Source: Arthrobacter koreensis (GTDB lineage: Bacteria > Actinomycetota > Actinomycetes > Actinomycetales > Micrococcaceae). From it: 64,000 nucleotides of DNA. Below are positions 7,091 to 15,902 of this stretch, in pieces. Made by a program: the position numbers and the translations under genes. The first letter of the stretch is position 1; each line of letters opens with the position of its first letter. Where the stretch lies: the NCBI RefSeq assembly GCF_009193255.1, contig NZ_WACG01000006.1, positions 62,001 through 126,000 of the forward strand, in the 5' to 3' direction. Below the pieces are notes generated by a model that was given only the letters and a program-made list of their open reading frames with translations, was not told the DNA's origin and searched no databases.

Positions 7091-10000
7091 ATGAGATTTA
7101 CCCGATGGAAGGCAGTGCTGGGCACAGCTCTGTCTGCCGGCCTGCTGGCCGGACCGCTGGCGGCGCTGCCCGCCCACGCGGAGGAATTACCTTCCGGCGT
7201 CGTTATCAACGAGGCCTATCTGAACGGCGGAAGCGCCAACGCTCCGTTCACCAACAAATTCGTGGAACTTTACAACCCGACCAGCGCCGCGGTCAGCCTG
7301 GAGGGCTGGTCCCTTCAGTACCGGGCCGCAGGCAGCACCGGTGCACCCACCGGAATCGCCCGGCTCTCCGGGAACATTCCGGCCGGCGGCCACTACCTGG
7401 TCCAGGGCGCCAGCAACGGCACCAACGGTGTTGCCCTGCCGGCACCCGACGCCACCATCGGCGCCAGCTTCTCCGGATCCGCCGGAACCATTGTCCTGGC
7501 GAACCAGCCCGGAGCCGTGAATCCGCTGCCCACCGGCTCCGTGACGGACCAGCCCGGCGTGGTGGACCTGCTTGGCTACGGCACCTCCAATACCTTCGAG
7601 ACCGCTGCGGCCGCCGCCCCGGCCAGCAACTCCGATCCGAAGTCCCTGAACCGCACCGAATACGCGGACACCAACAACAACGCCTCGGACTTCACGCTCA
7701 GCGCCTCCGTCACTCCGACGAACACGTCCGGAACCGGAACCGTCCCGGATCCGGAGCCCACCGATCCCGAACCGACCGATCCGGAGCCCACTGATCCTCC
7801 GGCCGGGGTGCGTCCCATCGCGGAGATCCAGGGCACCGGCGACGCCAGCCCGCTCGTTGGCCAGACCGTCACCACCCGCGGCAAGGTCACCGCCGCCTAT
7901 CCCACCGGCGGCTTCAGCGGCTACTACATCCAGACCCCCGGCACCGGCGGCGAACTGGACCCGGCAACACACACTGCTTCCGACGCGGTCTTCGTCTTCT
8001 CCTCGGCCACTGCCGGCCAGGTTGCAATCGGCGACTACGTTGAGGTCACCGGAACCGTCGGCGAGTACTTTGGCCTGACGCAGCTGACCGTTCCTGCCGG
8101 CGCCATGACCAAGCTCAGCGAACCGGCGGAAGAGGTCAAACCGGCCGCTGTTGCCTGGCCGGCCACCGACGCCGAGCGGGAAACCCTTGAAGGCATGCTG
8201 CTGGCTCCGCAGGGCGAGTTCACCGTCACGGACAACTACACCCTGAACCAGTACGCGGAAATCGGCCTGGCCGCCGGCGGTGAGACGCTCGTGCAGCCCA
8301 CCGCCGTCGCGCCGGTGGGAACGCCGGAGCACGCGGCAGTTGTCGCCAACAATGCGGCGAAGGCCGTAAAACTCGACGACGGCGCTACAACGAACTTCCT
8401 CTCGGCCGCCAACCAGGCCAAGCCGCTTCCGTACCTGACGTCCACCGACCCGGTGCGCATCGGATCCTCGGCTACCTTCACCACCAACGTGATCCTGGAC
8501 TACCGGAACAGTGCCTGGCGGTTCCAGCCGCTGACCGAGCTGACTCCCGCCAACGCGGAGACGGTCCAGCCGGCGTCGTTCGAGAACACCCGCACCGCTG
8601 CTCCGCAGAGCGTAGGCGGCAACCTGAAGCTCGCCGCCTTCAACGTGCTGAACTACTTCAGCACCACCGGCAGCGATCTCTCCGGCTGCACCTACTACAA
8701 CGACCGCTCCGGCGCTCCAGTGACCGTCCGCGGCGGCTGCGATGCACGCGGCGCGGCCAATGATGCGAACCTTGGGCGCCAGCAGGCGAAGATCGTTGCC
8801 GCGATCAATGCCCTGGGCGCCGACGTCGTTGGCCTCATGGAAATCGAGAACTCCGCTGAACTGGGACAGGACCGGGACACCGCCCTAGCCCACCTCACGG
8901 AGGCATTGAACGCGGCCGCACCGGGCACCTGGGACTACGTCCGCTCCCCCGCAGCCCTGCCGGACGACGAAGACGTAATCCGCACTGCGTTCATCTACCG
9001 GACCGCCACCGCCGAACCCGTGGGCGATTCAGTCATCCTGAACGATGAGAGCGTGTTCTCCAACGCCCGCGAACCCCTGGCCCAGGCCTTCAAGCCGGCC
9101 GGCGGAGAAGACAGCGAGAGCTTCGTGGCAATCGCCAACCACTTCAAGTCCAAGGGCTCGGCACCGTCCAGCGGAGAGAACGCAGACAACGGACAGGGTG
9201 GCTGGAATGCCGACCGCGTCCGCCAGGCACAGGCCGTGGCCGCCTTCGCGGACACCGTGGCGCAGGACGCCGGAACCGAGCGGGTCTTCCTGCTCGGCGA
9301 CTTCAACTCCTACGCCGCGGAAGACCCCATGCAGGTCTTCGCCGAAGCGGGCTACGTGAACCTGGGCAAGGCGACCGGAAAGCACTCCTACGCCTTCAGC
9401 GGTCTGGTTGGCTCCCTGGACCACGTCCTGGCCTCGCCTGCCGCGGCTGAGGATGTCACGGGAACCGATATTTGGAACATCAACTCGGTTGAGTCGATCG
9501 CTTTCGAATACAGCCGGTACAACTACAACGCCACGGATTACTACGCAGCGGATCCCTACCGCTCCTCGGACCACGATCCGATTCTCGTCGGCATGGACCT
9601 GACCCCGGCCGAAGCCGAAGTCACCGACCTGAACCTGCTCAACATCAACGACTTCCACGGCCGGATTGACGCCAACACCGTCAACTTCGCCGGAACCGTC
9701 GAGCAGCTCAAGGCCGCCGCACCTGAGGGCAGCTCACTGTTCCTCTCCGCCGGCGACAACATCGGCGCATCCCTGTTCGCCTCCTCGGTGCAACAGGACC
9801 AGCCCACCATCGACGTCCTGAATGCACTCGGCCTGCGGGCCTCCGCAGTGGGCAACCACGAGTTTGACGGCGGCTTCGCGGACCTCACCGACCGGGTGGT
9901 TCCTGCCGCGCAGTTCGATTACCTGGGCGCCAACGTGTACCTCAAGGGCACCACCACCCCGGCACTGCCGGAGTACACGATCCTGAACGTGAACGGCGTT

Positions 10001-11572
10001 CGGGTGGCCGTGATTGGAGCAGTGACCGAGGAGACCGGAACCCTGGTTTCCCCGGGCGGCATTGCCACCCTCGAGTTCGGGGATCCGGTGGAAGCCGTCA
10101 ACCGGGTCGCCGAACGCCTGGATGCAGAAGACCTGGCAGACGTCATTATCGCCGAGTATCACGAGGGCGCCGGATCGGGAACGCCCGACGGCGCCACACT
10201 TGAGGAGGAGATCGCCGGCGGCGGTGCCTTCGCGGAGATCGCGACGGAAACCAGTGCGCTGGTCGACGCCATCTACACCGGCCACACGCACAAGCAGTAT
10301 GCGTGGGATGCCCCGGTTCCGGGTGTGGACGGCAAGACCCGTCCCGTAGTCCAGACCGGTTCCTACGGCGAGTTCATCGGACAGATAGAGCTGCAGTACA
10401 ACGCCGAAACGGACGAGGTCCTCTCCTACACCGCAGGCAACGTGGCGCGTACCACCACGCCGGCGGCGGATCTGGTAGCTGCCTACCCGGCAGTCGCCGA
10501 GGTTCAGCGGATTGTCGACGCCGCCCTGGCGTTCGCTGCCGAAGTGGGCAACCAGCCCATCGGCTCTGTGACTGCAGACATCACCACGGCGTTCGCCGGG
10601 ACTTCCCGCGATGACCGCGGCAACGAATCTACCCTGGGCAACCTGGTGGCCGATTCGCTGCTCTCATCCCTCGGTTCTCCCGAGCGCGGCGGTGCCGAGA
10701 TCGGCGTCGTCAATCCGGGCGGACTCCGCGCCGAGCTGTACTACGGTGAGGACGGCGTGATCACCTACGCCGAAGCCAACGCAGTATTGCCGTTCGTGAA
10801 CAACCTGTGGACCACCACCCTCACCGGCGCGCAGCTGAAGTCGGTGCTGGAGGAACAGTGGCAGCCGGACGGAAGTTCCCGGACCTTCCTGGCACTGGGA
10901 CTTTCCGACAACGTGACCTACACCTACGATCCGGACCAGCCGCGCGGCTCCCGCATCCAGTCGGTCACCGTCAACGGTGAAGCGCTCGATCCCAACCGGG
11001 CCTACCGGGTAGGTACGTTCAGCTTCCTGGCCCAGGGCGGAGATAACTTCTCCACCTTTGCGCAGGGAACGGACACCCGTGACTCCGGACTGATCGACCG
11101 CGATGCGTGGATCAGCTACCTGCAGGCGAGCAGCCCGGTCTCCCCCGATTTCGCCCGCCAAGGTGTCATCGTCAAGGGTGCTCCCGCCACCGCGCAGGCC
11201 GGTTCCAGTGTCACTCTCACGGTAGACAAGCTGGACCTGACCTCGCTGGGCAGCCCGGCTAACACCACGCTGGCCGTCAGCTGGGTCCCGGCCGGTGGAA
11301 CCGCCGTCGCGCTGGGATCCGTTCCGGTAACGGCCGGTGCCGCCAGCGTCACCGCCGCCATTCCGGCGTCGGCGTCCGGCCCCGGTGCCCTGGTGCTGAC
11401 CGCGGATCCCTCCGGCACCACGGTGAACATACCGGTCACCGTTGATCCCGCACCGGAACAGCCCACCTGCGTCCGTCCCGTCCCGCCGAAGAACTGGTGG
11501 GACGTCCGGGGCTGGCTGAAGTACGCGGTGGACTACGCCCGATACCTGGTCTGCACCCTCAGCCGCGGCTAG
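7091..11572 (+). CDS. Secreted ExeM/NucH-type nuclease fused to 5'-nucleotidase
   Basis: The 1493-aa secreted enzyme probably degrades extracellular DNA/RNA and then dephosphorylates the nucleotides. A signal peptide ends at AHA30. Domains in order: lamin-tail-like domain (about 33-180); a Pro/Glu/Asp/Thr linker with three EPTDP repeats (about 219-238); ExeM/NucH OB-like region (240-490); endonuclease/exonuclease/phosphatase fold (about 510-835) with LMEIENS, LLGDFNSY and SDHDP; metallophosphoesterase with NINDFHGR, GNHEFDGG and GHTHKQY (about 846-1100); and a 5'-nucleotidase C-terminal domain with STLGNLVADSL (about 1176). An Ig-like tail ends in LVCTLSRG, with no LPXTG motif. AGGAG lies upstream of the ATG. 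Confidence 0.93.
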   Translation: MRFTRWKAVLGTALSAGLLAGPLAALPAHAEELPSGVVINEAYLNGGSANAPFTNKFVELYNPTSAAVSLEGWSLQYRAAGSTGAPTGIARLSGNIPAGGHYLVQGASNGTNGVALPAPDATIGASFSGSAGTIVLANQPGAVNPLPTGSVTDQPGVVDLLGYGTSNTFETAAAAAPASNSDPKSLNRTEYADTNNNASDFTLSASVTPTNTSGTGTVPDPEPTDPEPTDPEPTDPPAGVRPIAEIQGTGDASPLVGQTVTTRGKVTAAYPTGGFSGYYIQTPGTGGELDPATHTASDAVFVFSSATAGQVAIGDYVEVTGTVGEYFGLTQLTVPAGAMTKLSEPAEEVKPAAVAWPATDAERETLEGMLLAPQGEFTVTDNYTLNQYAEIGLAAGGETLVQPTAVAPVGTPEHAAVVANNAAKAVKLDDGATTNFLSAANQAKPLPYLTSTDPVRIGSSATFTTNVILDYRNSAWRFQPLTELTPANAETVQPASFENTRTAAPQSVGGNLKLAAFNVLNYFSTTGSDLSGCTYYNDRSGAPVTVRGGCDARGAANDANLGRQQAKIVAAINALGADVVGLMEIENSAELGQDRDTALAHLTEALNAAAPGTWDYVRSPAALPDDEDVIRTAFIYRTATAEPVGDSVILNDESVFSNAREPLAQAFKPAGGEDSESFVAIANHFKSKGSAPSSGENADNGQGGWNADRVRQAQAVAAFADTVAQDAGTERVFLLGDFNSYAAEDPMQVFAEAGYVNLGKATGKHSYAFSGLVGSLDHVLASPAAAEDVTGTDIWNINSVESIAFEYSRYNYNATDYYAADPYRSSDHDPILVGMDLTPAEAEVTDLNLLNINDFHGRIDANTVNFAGTVEQLKAAAPEGSSLFLSAGDNIGASLFASSVQQDQPTIDVLNALGLRASAVGNHEFDGGFADLTDRVVPAAQFDYLGANVYLKGTTTPALPEYTILNVNGVRVAVIGAVTEETGTLVSPGGIATLEFGDPVEAVNRVAERLDAEDLADVIIAEYHEGAGSGTPDGATLEEEIAGGGAFAEIATETSALVDAIYTGHTHKQYAWDAPVPGVDGKTRPVVQTGSYGEFIGQIELQYNAETDEVLSYTAGNVARTTTPAADLVAAYPAVAEVQRIVDAALAFAAEVGNQPIGSVTADITTAFAGTSRDDRGNESTLGNLVADSLLSSLGSPERGGAEIGVVNPGGLRAELYYGEDGVITYAEANAVLPFVNNLWTTTLTGAQLKSVLEEQWQPDGSSRTFLALGLSDNVTYTYDPDQPRGSRIQSVTVNGEALDPNRAYRVGTFSFLAQGGDNFSTFAQGTDTRDSGLIDRDAWISYLQASSPVSPDFARQGVIVKGAPATAQAGSSVTLTVDKLDLTSLGSPANTTLAVSWVPAGGTAVALGSVPVTAGAASVTAAIPASASGPGALVLTADPSGTTVNIPVTVDPAPEQPTCVRPVPPKNWWDVRGWLKYAVDYARYLVCTLSRG

Positions 11573-11597
11573 TGCACACCGGCTAGGCGATAACGGA

Positions 11598-11640
11598 GCG
11601 GCGCCGTCCGGACCTTCGGGTCCGGGCGGCGCCGCTTTTA
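11598..11640. terminator. Bidirectional terminator between nuclease and glycosyltransferase genes
   Basis: A 17-bp stem with one wobble pair (11598-11614 with 11619-11635) and loop TTCG is followed by TTTTA. It separates two convergent genes. Confidence 0.9.
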
Positions 11641-11664
11641 GTTCGACGGTTTCGGGGGCAGGAG

Positions 11665-12666
11665 TCAGCTACCGGCCGACCGGCCCAGCCGACCCTTCAG
11701 CCGACGGTATCGGCGCCGCAGGAGACTGACCAAACTGGCGTCGCTGATTGAGTTCTCCAGCGCTGTCATCCGTTCCTCCGACCGGATGGCCCGTTCCCGG
11801 AGTTCATGCAGAAGTTCCTCGGAGTAGTTGAGCCGCTGGTGGAGGTGGTCGGCCTGCGCCTTGCCCTCACCTGCGAGGAACAGCACCCCTCCAAGCCCGT
11901 GCTGCTTGACGTAATCCTGCAGATAACGGTCCCGCACCAGCTTGTCGAACCGCTGATGTTCCTCCTTGCCGGTCAGGACACTGTTGCCCTCAGTACCCTG
12001 TGCTCCGTGGCGGTGGTGCCAGAACGCCAGAGGCTCACCGTCGATGAAGCCGAGGGTGTGCTGTTGGAGCAGCCTCAGCAGGAACTCCCAGTCCCCCACG
12101 GCATTGAGTGTCTCGTCGTAACCGCCTACTAGGGTGTGCACGTCCCGCCGGTATAGCAGTGAGATGGGCACACAACGGTTGTAGCGCAGCGCATCCCCCA
12201 GAACCAGTGACGAAACATCCTCGGCGAAGGGAACCCGGCCTGTCTCCTCGATCCGGCTGCCGTCGATTTCTTCGAGGACGATTTCCGTCCGGACGCCCAC
12301 GCCGGCGTCGTCGTGGGTACGGAGGTACTCGACGGTCTGCGCCAGGAACTCCGGATGCCAGGTGTCATCGTCGTCGTGGATGCTCAGGAACTCCGACTCG
12401 CTGGACTCGATACCGGCGTTGGAGGCGGCTTCCATGCCCAAACTCCTGGCATGGTGGAGGACCGTCACCCGGTTGTTCAGTCCGGTGGCAGCGGCAACGA
12501 TCGCGTCCACCTCTGCAACTTCGCCGCCGTCATTCACGATAATTAGGTGCCAGTTCGAGAATTTTTGGGCCAGGACATCCTGAACCGCCCGCCGGAGCAG
12601 TACCGGCCGGTTCTTGGTGCGGGTGATGATGGCGACTTCAGCAGGGCCGACCGTATGTTCTTTCAT
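11665..12666 (-). CDS. Family 2 glycosyltransferase with coiled-coil tail
   Basis: The 333-aa protein has a GT-A fold. The N-terminus shows IITRTKNRPVLLRRAV, the nucleotide-sugar metal site is the acidic run HDDDDTWHPEF (about residues 96-107), and GDWEFLLRLLQ matches the usual catalytic-base region. After about residue 270 a predicted coiled coil leads into a very basic end (LLRRRYRRLKGRLGR). It overlaps the upstream pyruvyltransferase gene by 4 bp, so the two form an operon. It likely adds a sugar to a cell-wall or capsular polymer. Donor and acceptor are not known. Confidence 0.9.
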   Translation of the reverse strand: MKEHTVGPAEVAIITRTKNRPVLLRRAVQDVLAQKFSNWHLIIVNDGGEVAEVDAIVAAATGLNNRVTVLHHARSLGMEAASNAGIESSESEFLSIHDDDDTWHPEFLAQTVEYLRTHDDAGVGVRTEIVLEEIDGSRIEETGRVPFAEDVSSLVLGDALRYNRCVPISLLYRRDVHTLVGGYDETLNAVGDWEFLLRLLQQHTLGFIDGEPLAFWHHRHGAQGTEGNSVLTGKEEHQRFDKLVRDRYLQDYVKQHGLGGVLFLAGEGKAQADHLHQRLNYSEELLHELRERAIRSEERMTALENSISDASLVSLLRRRYRRLKGRLGRSAGS

Positions 12667-14207
12667 TTCTTACCTCTTAGTATCCGCCGTGCCGGGGCCA
12701 GTTTCCGCAGCAGAGCAAAGGAACGCGAATTCTTCCAGGCCTGCAGTTCTCCCCGGGCATCATCCCGTTCGCTGGAGGCCTGGACGTAGTTTCCACATAG
12801 GTGTTCGTGTTCGATCCGCAGCCGGGCTAGGGCCGAGGCCAGGGGCAGGAACGTGAGGCGGTGGGCAGCGTCCCGGCGCTGCCAGCCGCTGTCCAGCCCC
12901 TCCGGGAAGCCTTCCGGGAGTGTCCCTAGGCCCGCCTGCTTGTCTGGTTCGTGTCCGGTCAGTGCCGCGGCAAGAGTGTCCCACCAGGAGTCGAAAACAG
13001 CTTTGCGCCCCTGCCTGGTGCGGCCCAGAAAGCTGCTTACGGCGTCGCGGTTTTTCCACACATCCACCGCTGCCTCGGCGAAGGACTCATCGAACAGGGC
13101 GGGCAGAGTCAGCGCGAGCCTCCCAGCTCCCCAGTTCTCAAGCGCTCCGCGGATACGCACGTCGCTGTAACCTTCCGGAGCGAGCGCGACCACCGGCACC
13201 GCGGTGTCCAGCGCAAAGACCACTGGGTGGTACCGGGAGGTTAGCACCATGGCAGCACGGCCGGTCAGGGCTGCCGTGCGGGCGGCATTTTGGATGGGCA
13301 GTATGCGGCTGGGCATTTTCATGCGGGCCGCGATGTCTTGATGCATCTGCTCGTCCACGTCAGAGTTTGTGGCTCCGGGGGCTTTCTCTTCCCCGAAGAG
13401 CGCGGTGCGCGGCGTTGCCATATGCGGCAGGAACACCACGCTGCAACCGGTGGTCTCCGCTACCCGGTCGAGGGCACCGGCTAGAGCATCCAGGTAGGCA
13501 TCCCGGTCCGCTTCACCATGGGCGGGGCCGAACGTTGCAGCGATGAAGGAGCCGTCCGGAACCGCAGGATCCTCACGCTCACCAGCTTCCACTGAGGCCG
13601 ATGCGAAGAAGGACGCATCATCGAGGCAGTGGACAATGCCGGCTTCATTACCGGCAACATCCTGCATCAGGTGCAGCGAGGGTTCTTCGCGCGCCCCGGT
13701 GAGGCCGGCCTGCTGCATCAGGTCCCGGGCAACGTCCCGATCCGGACCGTGAAGGTCAGGCCCCAAGGTCTGCCCGGACACAACCACGTTGAGGCCCAGT
13801 TTACGGGCCACGGCGACGGCTGCCGCACGTTCGTAGAGGAGCCAGCCATAGAGGGAGTTCATGTTGCCGCCGCCAGCCACCAGCAGCGCTCCGCAGCCGC
13901 GCAGGGTTTCAACGAAGTTCCAAGCCTGGTCCGATTCCGGGAGCGCGGACCTGTCGCCGTCTGCCGCCCGGAGAACCCGGTCCAGGTAATCGGAACGGTC
14001 CGCAGGAGGCCAAGGGAAGGGCAGCGTGGGCGCCGAATCAGTTCCGAAGGCGCGGCGGGACTCAGCTGGGTTCCGGCTCAGCACCAACAGGTCCTCGAAA
14101 CCGCGGCGGCGCAGTTCCGCGACCGCCGCATGGGTCATCGCCTCGTCGCCAACGTGGTAAATCGGCTGTCCAACATCGCCCAGTATGGCTATCTTCATGC
14201 CCCCCAT
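12663..14207 (-). CDS. Polysaccharide pyruvyltransferase family protein
   Basis: The protein resembles CsaB/WcaK-type enzymes that transfer pyruvate from PEP onto sugars of surface polymers. Motifs in order: ILGDVGQPIYHVGDEAMTH near the N-terminus, GGGNMNSLYG, SGQTLGP, and SRYHPVVFALDTAVPVVAL. The last 80 residues form a helical tail ending in SFALLRKLAPARRILRGKK, similar in style to the tail of the downstream glycosyltransferase. I chose the ATG at 14207 (514 aa) because GTGGGGA precedes it; MKIAIL, three codons further in, lacks a well-spaced site. It is divergent from the SLH-domain nuclease gene, which suggests a CsaB-like role in making the SLH ligand. Confidence 0.85.
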   Translation of the reverse strand: MGGMKIAILGDVGQPIYHVGDEAMTHAAVAELRRRGFEDLLVLSRNPAESRRAFGTDSAPTLPFPWPPADRSDYLDRVLRAADGDRSALPESDQAWNFVETLRGCGALLVAGGGNMNSLYGWLLYERAAAVAVARKLGLNVVVSGQTLGPDLHGPDRDVARDLMQQAGLTGAREEPSLHLMQDVAGNEAGIVHCLDDASFFASASVEAGEREDPAVPDGSFIAATFGPAHGEADRDAYLDALAGALDRVAETTGCSVVFLPHMATPRTALFGEEKAPGATNSDVDEQMHQDIAARMKMPSRILPIQNAARTAALTGRAAMVLTSRYHPVVFALDTAVPVVALAPEGYSDVRIRGALENWGAGRLALTLPALFDESFAEAAVDVWKNRDAVSSFLGRTRQGRKAVFDSWWDTLAAALTGHEPDKQAGLGTLPEGFPEGLDSGWQRRDAAHRLTFLPLASALARLRIEHEHLCGNYVQASSERDDARGELQAWKNSRSFALLRKLAPARRILRGKK

Positions 14208-14321
14208 TGTTCCCCACTCGCGCGGGGCGGCCCTAACACGGACTCCGGGCACTCCAGAAACTTATGGACAGAAAACCCTCCAAACCCCATAATTGCCGAG
14301 GATTACTAAAATGGGGGAAAA

Positions 14322-15863
14322 TTGATTACACCGTCGTGGAAGCCACTCCGCCTTGTTTCGGCCATGGCTATAGTTCTCGCCGGATCCTTGGGGCTGCAAA
14401 CAGCGGCACAGGCTTTTGCGGGTGATGCCAGCGGCCACGCTTCGACTGAGGTCGTTGTTAACAATGGAACGGCTTTCCGGGACGTAGGCCCCGGAACGCA
14501 GTTCTACTCGGAGATCCACTGGCTCGCTGCTGAAGGCATCTCCACGGGTTATCCGGACGGCACGTTCCGCCCGGTGGCACCAGTAAACCGGGATGCCATG
14601 GCGGCCTTCCTGTACCGGCTCGCCGGATCACCCGAATTCACGCCTCCTGCGCAGTCGCCCTTCAGGGACGTTGGAATTCATACCCAGTTCTATAAAGAAA
14701 TTACCTGGATAGCCAGTGAAGGAATTACTACCGGCTACAGCGACTACACATTCAGGCCTCTGGAAAAGGTCAACCGCGATGCGATGGCGGCTTTCTTGTA
14801 CAGGTTCGCGCACAAACCCGCATATGCGGCCCCGGCCCGGTCGCCCTTCAGGGACATCTCCTCGAACACGCAGTTTTATGCAGAAATGAGCTGGCTCTCG
14901 AATGTGGGGGTATCTACAGGCTGGGCGGAGGACAAGAGTTACCGACCGCTCCAGCCGGTCAATCGCGATGCCATGGCCGCCTTCATGTTCCGTTTCAGCA
15001 CCAATCTCCCACCCAACCGGCAACCGGTACCGGGCGTGAGTGCCGCCCACGTTCTCTCGCAGATCCCCATTAAAGGCAGGGCACCAAAAACCGGTTACTC
15101 ACGCGACCAGTTCGGGCCCGCGTGGTACGACGTGGACGCCAATGGCTGCGACACCCGTAACGATGTGCTGAGGCTGCAGCTCCAGTGGGTGTCAGGCAAC
15201 GGCTGTGCTGTTGAAACCGGGGTGCTAGATGATCCGTACACAGGCACACAGATCGACTTTGTCCGTGGCACAACGACTAGTTCCCAGGTTCAGATTGACC
15301 ATGTCGTAGCTCTCTCAGACGCCTGGCAGAAGGGTGCGCAGCAGCTTAGCTTTGAACAGCGCCGGCGGCTGGCCAATGATCTGCTGAACCTGCAGGCAAC
15401 TGACGGCCCTACGAACCAGCAAAAGGGCGACGGCGATGCCGCCACCTGGCTGCCGCCGAACCGTTCCTACCGCTGCGAATACGTAGCCCGTCAGATTTCC
15501 ATCAAATGGGTCTACGATCTTTGGGTGACACAGGCGGAGCACGATTCAATGGCGAATCTGCTCGCCGATTGCCCCGGTCAGCAGGCGCCGAGCAACCGTG
15601 AGGCTCCTGTGGTTCTGGTCCCGCCGCCGGCGCCCGCTCCGCCGCCCGCACCGGCACCCGTTCCGGTGCCCGCACCGGCACCTGCCCCGCCGGGACCGAA
15701 GATCCCGCCGAATCCCGGGGACTCGAAAAACTGTTCCGATTTCAGGACCTGGCGGGAAGCACAGGACTGGTTCGAGTACTACTACCCCTATTACGGTGAC
15801 GTTGCACGTTTGGACGGCAACAAGGATGGCATCGCCTGCGAGTCCCTTCCTGGTGCTCCCTGA
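14322..15863 (+). CDS. SLH-repeat surface protein with HNH nuclease and Excalibur domains
   Basis: The 513-aa protein starts at a TTG preceded by GGGGGA. A signal peptide ends near AAQA31. Three SLH-like repeats follow (about 51-109, 111-170, 172-230), each with FRD, a Phe-Tyr pair, GxSTG or GITTG, and VNRDAMAAF. Next is a GmrSD/DUF1524-type HNH nuclease domain with IDHVVALSDAW (Asp326, His327) and a later Asn/Leu-rich segment LANDLLNLQATDGPTNQQK. A Pro/Ala linker (about 433-465) leads to an Excalibur calcium-binding domain with the DxDxDGxxCE-like sequence LDGNKDGIACE. It is probably a wall-attached nuclease. Joining SLH repeats to HNH and Excalibur is unusual. Confidence 0.9.
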   Translation: MITPSWKPLRLVSAMAIVLAGSLGLQTAAQAFAGDASGHASTEVVVNNGTAFRDVGPGTQFYSEIHWLAAEGISTGYPDGTFRPVAPVNRDAMAAFLYRLAGSPEFTPPAQSPFRDVGIHTQFYKEITWIASEGITTGYSDYTFRPLEKVNRDAMAAFLYRFAHKPAYAAPARSPFRDISSNTQFYAEMSWLSNVGVSTGWAEDKSYRPLQPVNRDAMAAFMFRFSTNLPPNRQPVPGVSAAHVLSQIPIKGRAPKTGYSRDQFGPAWYDVDANGCDTRNDVLRLQLQWVSGNGCAVETGVLDDPYTGTQIDFVRGTTTSSQVQIDHVVALSDAWQKGAQQLSFEQRRRLANDLLNLQATDGPTNQQKGDGDAATWLPPNRSYRCEYVARQISIKWVYDLWVTQAEHDSMANLLADCPGQQAPSNREAPVVLVPPPAPAPPPAPAPVPVPAPAPAPPGPKIPPNPGDSKNCSDFRTWREAQDWFEYYYPYYGDVARLDGNKDGIACESLPGAP

Positions 15864-15902
15864 CCTCCCGTTCCAAGTTTTCGCAACGGACCCAGGTCGC
15901 GC

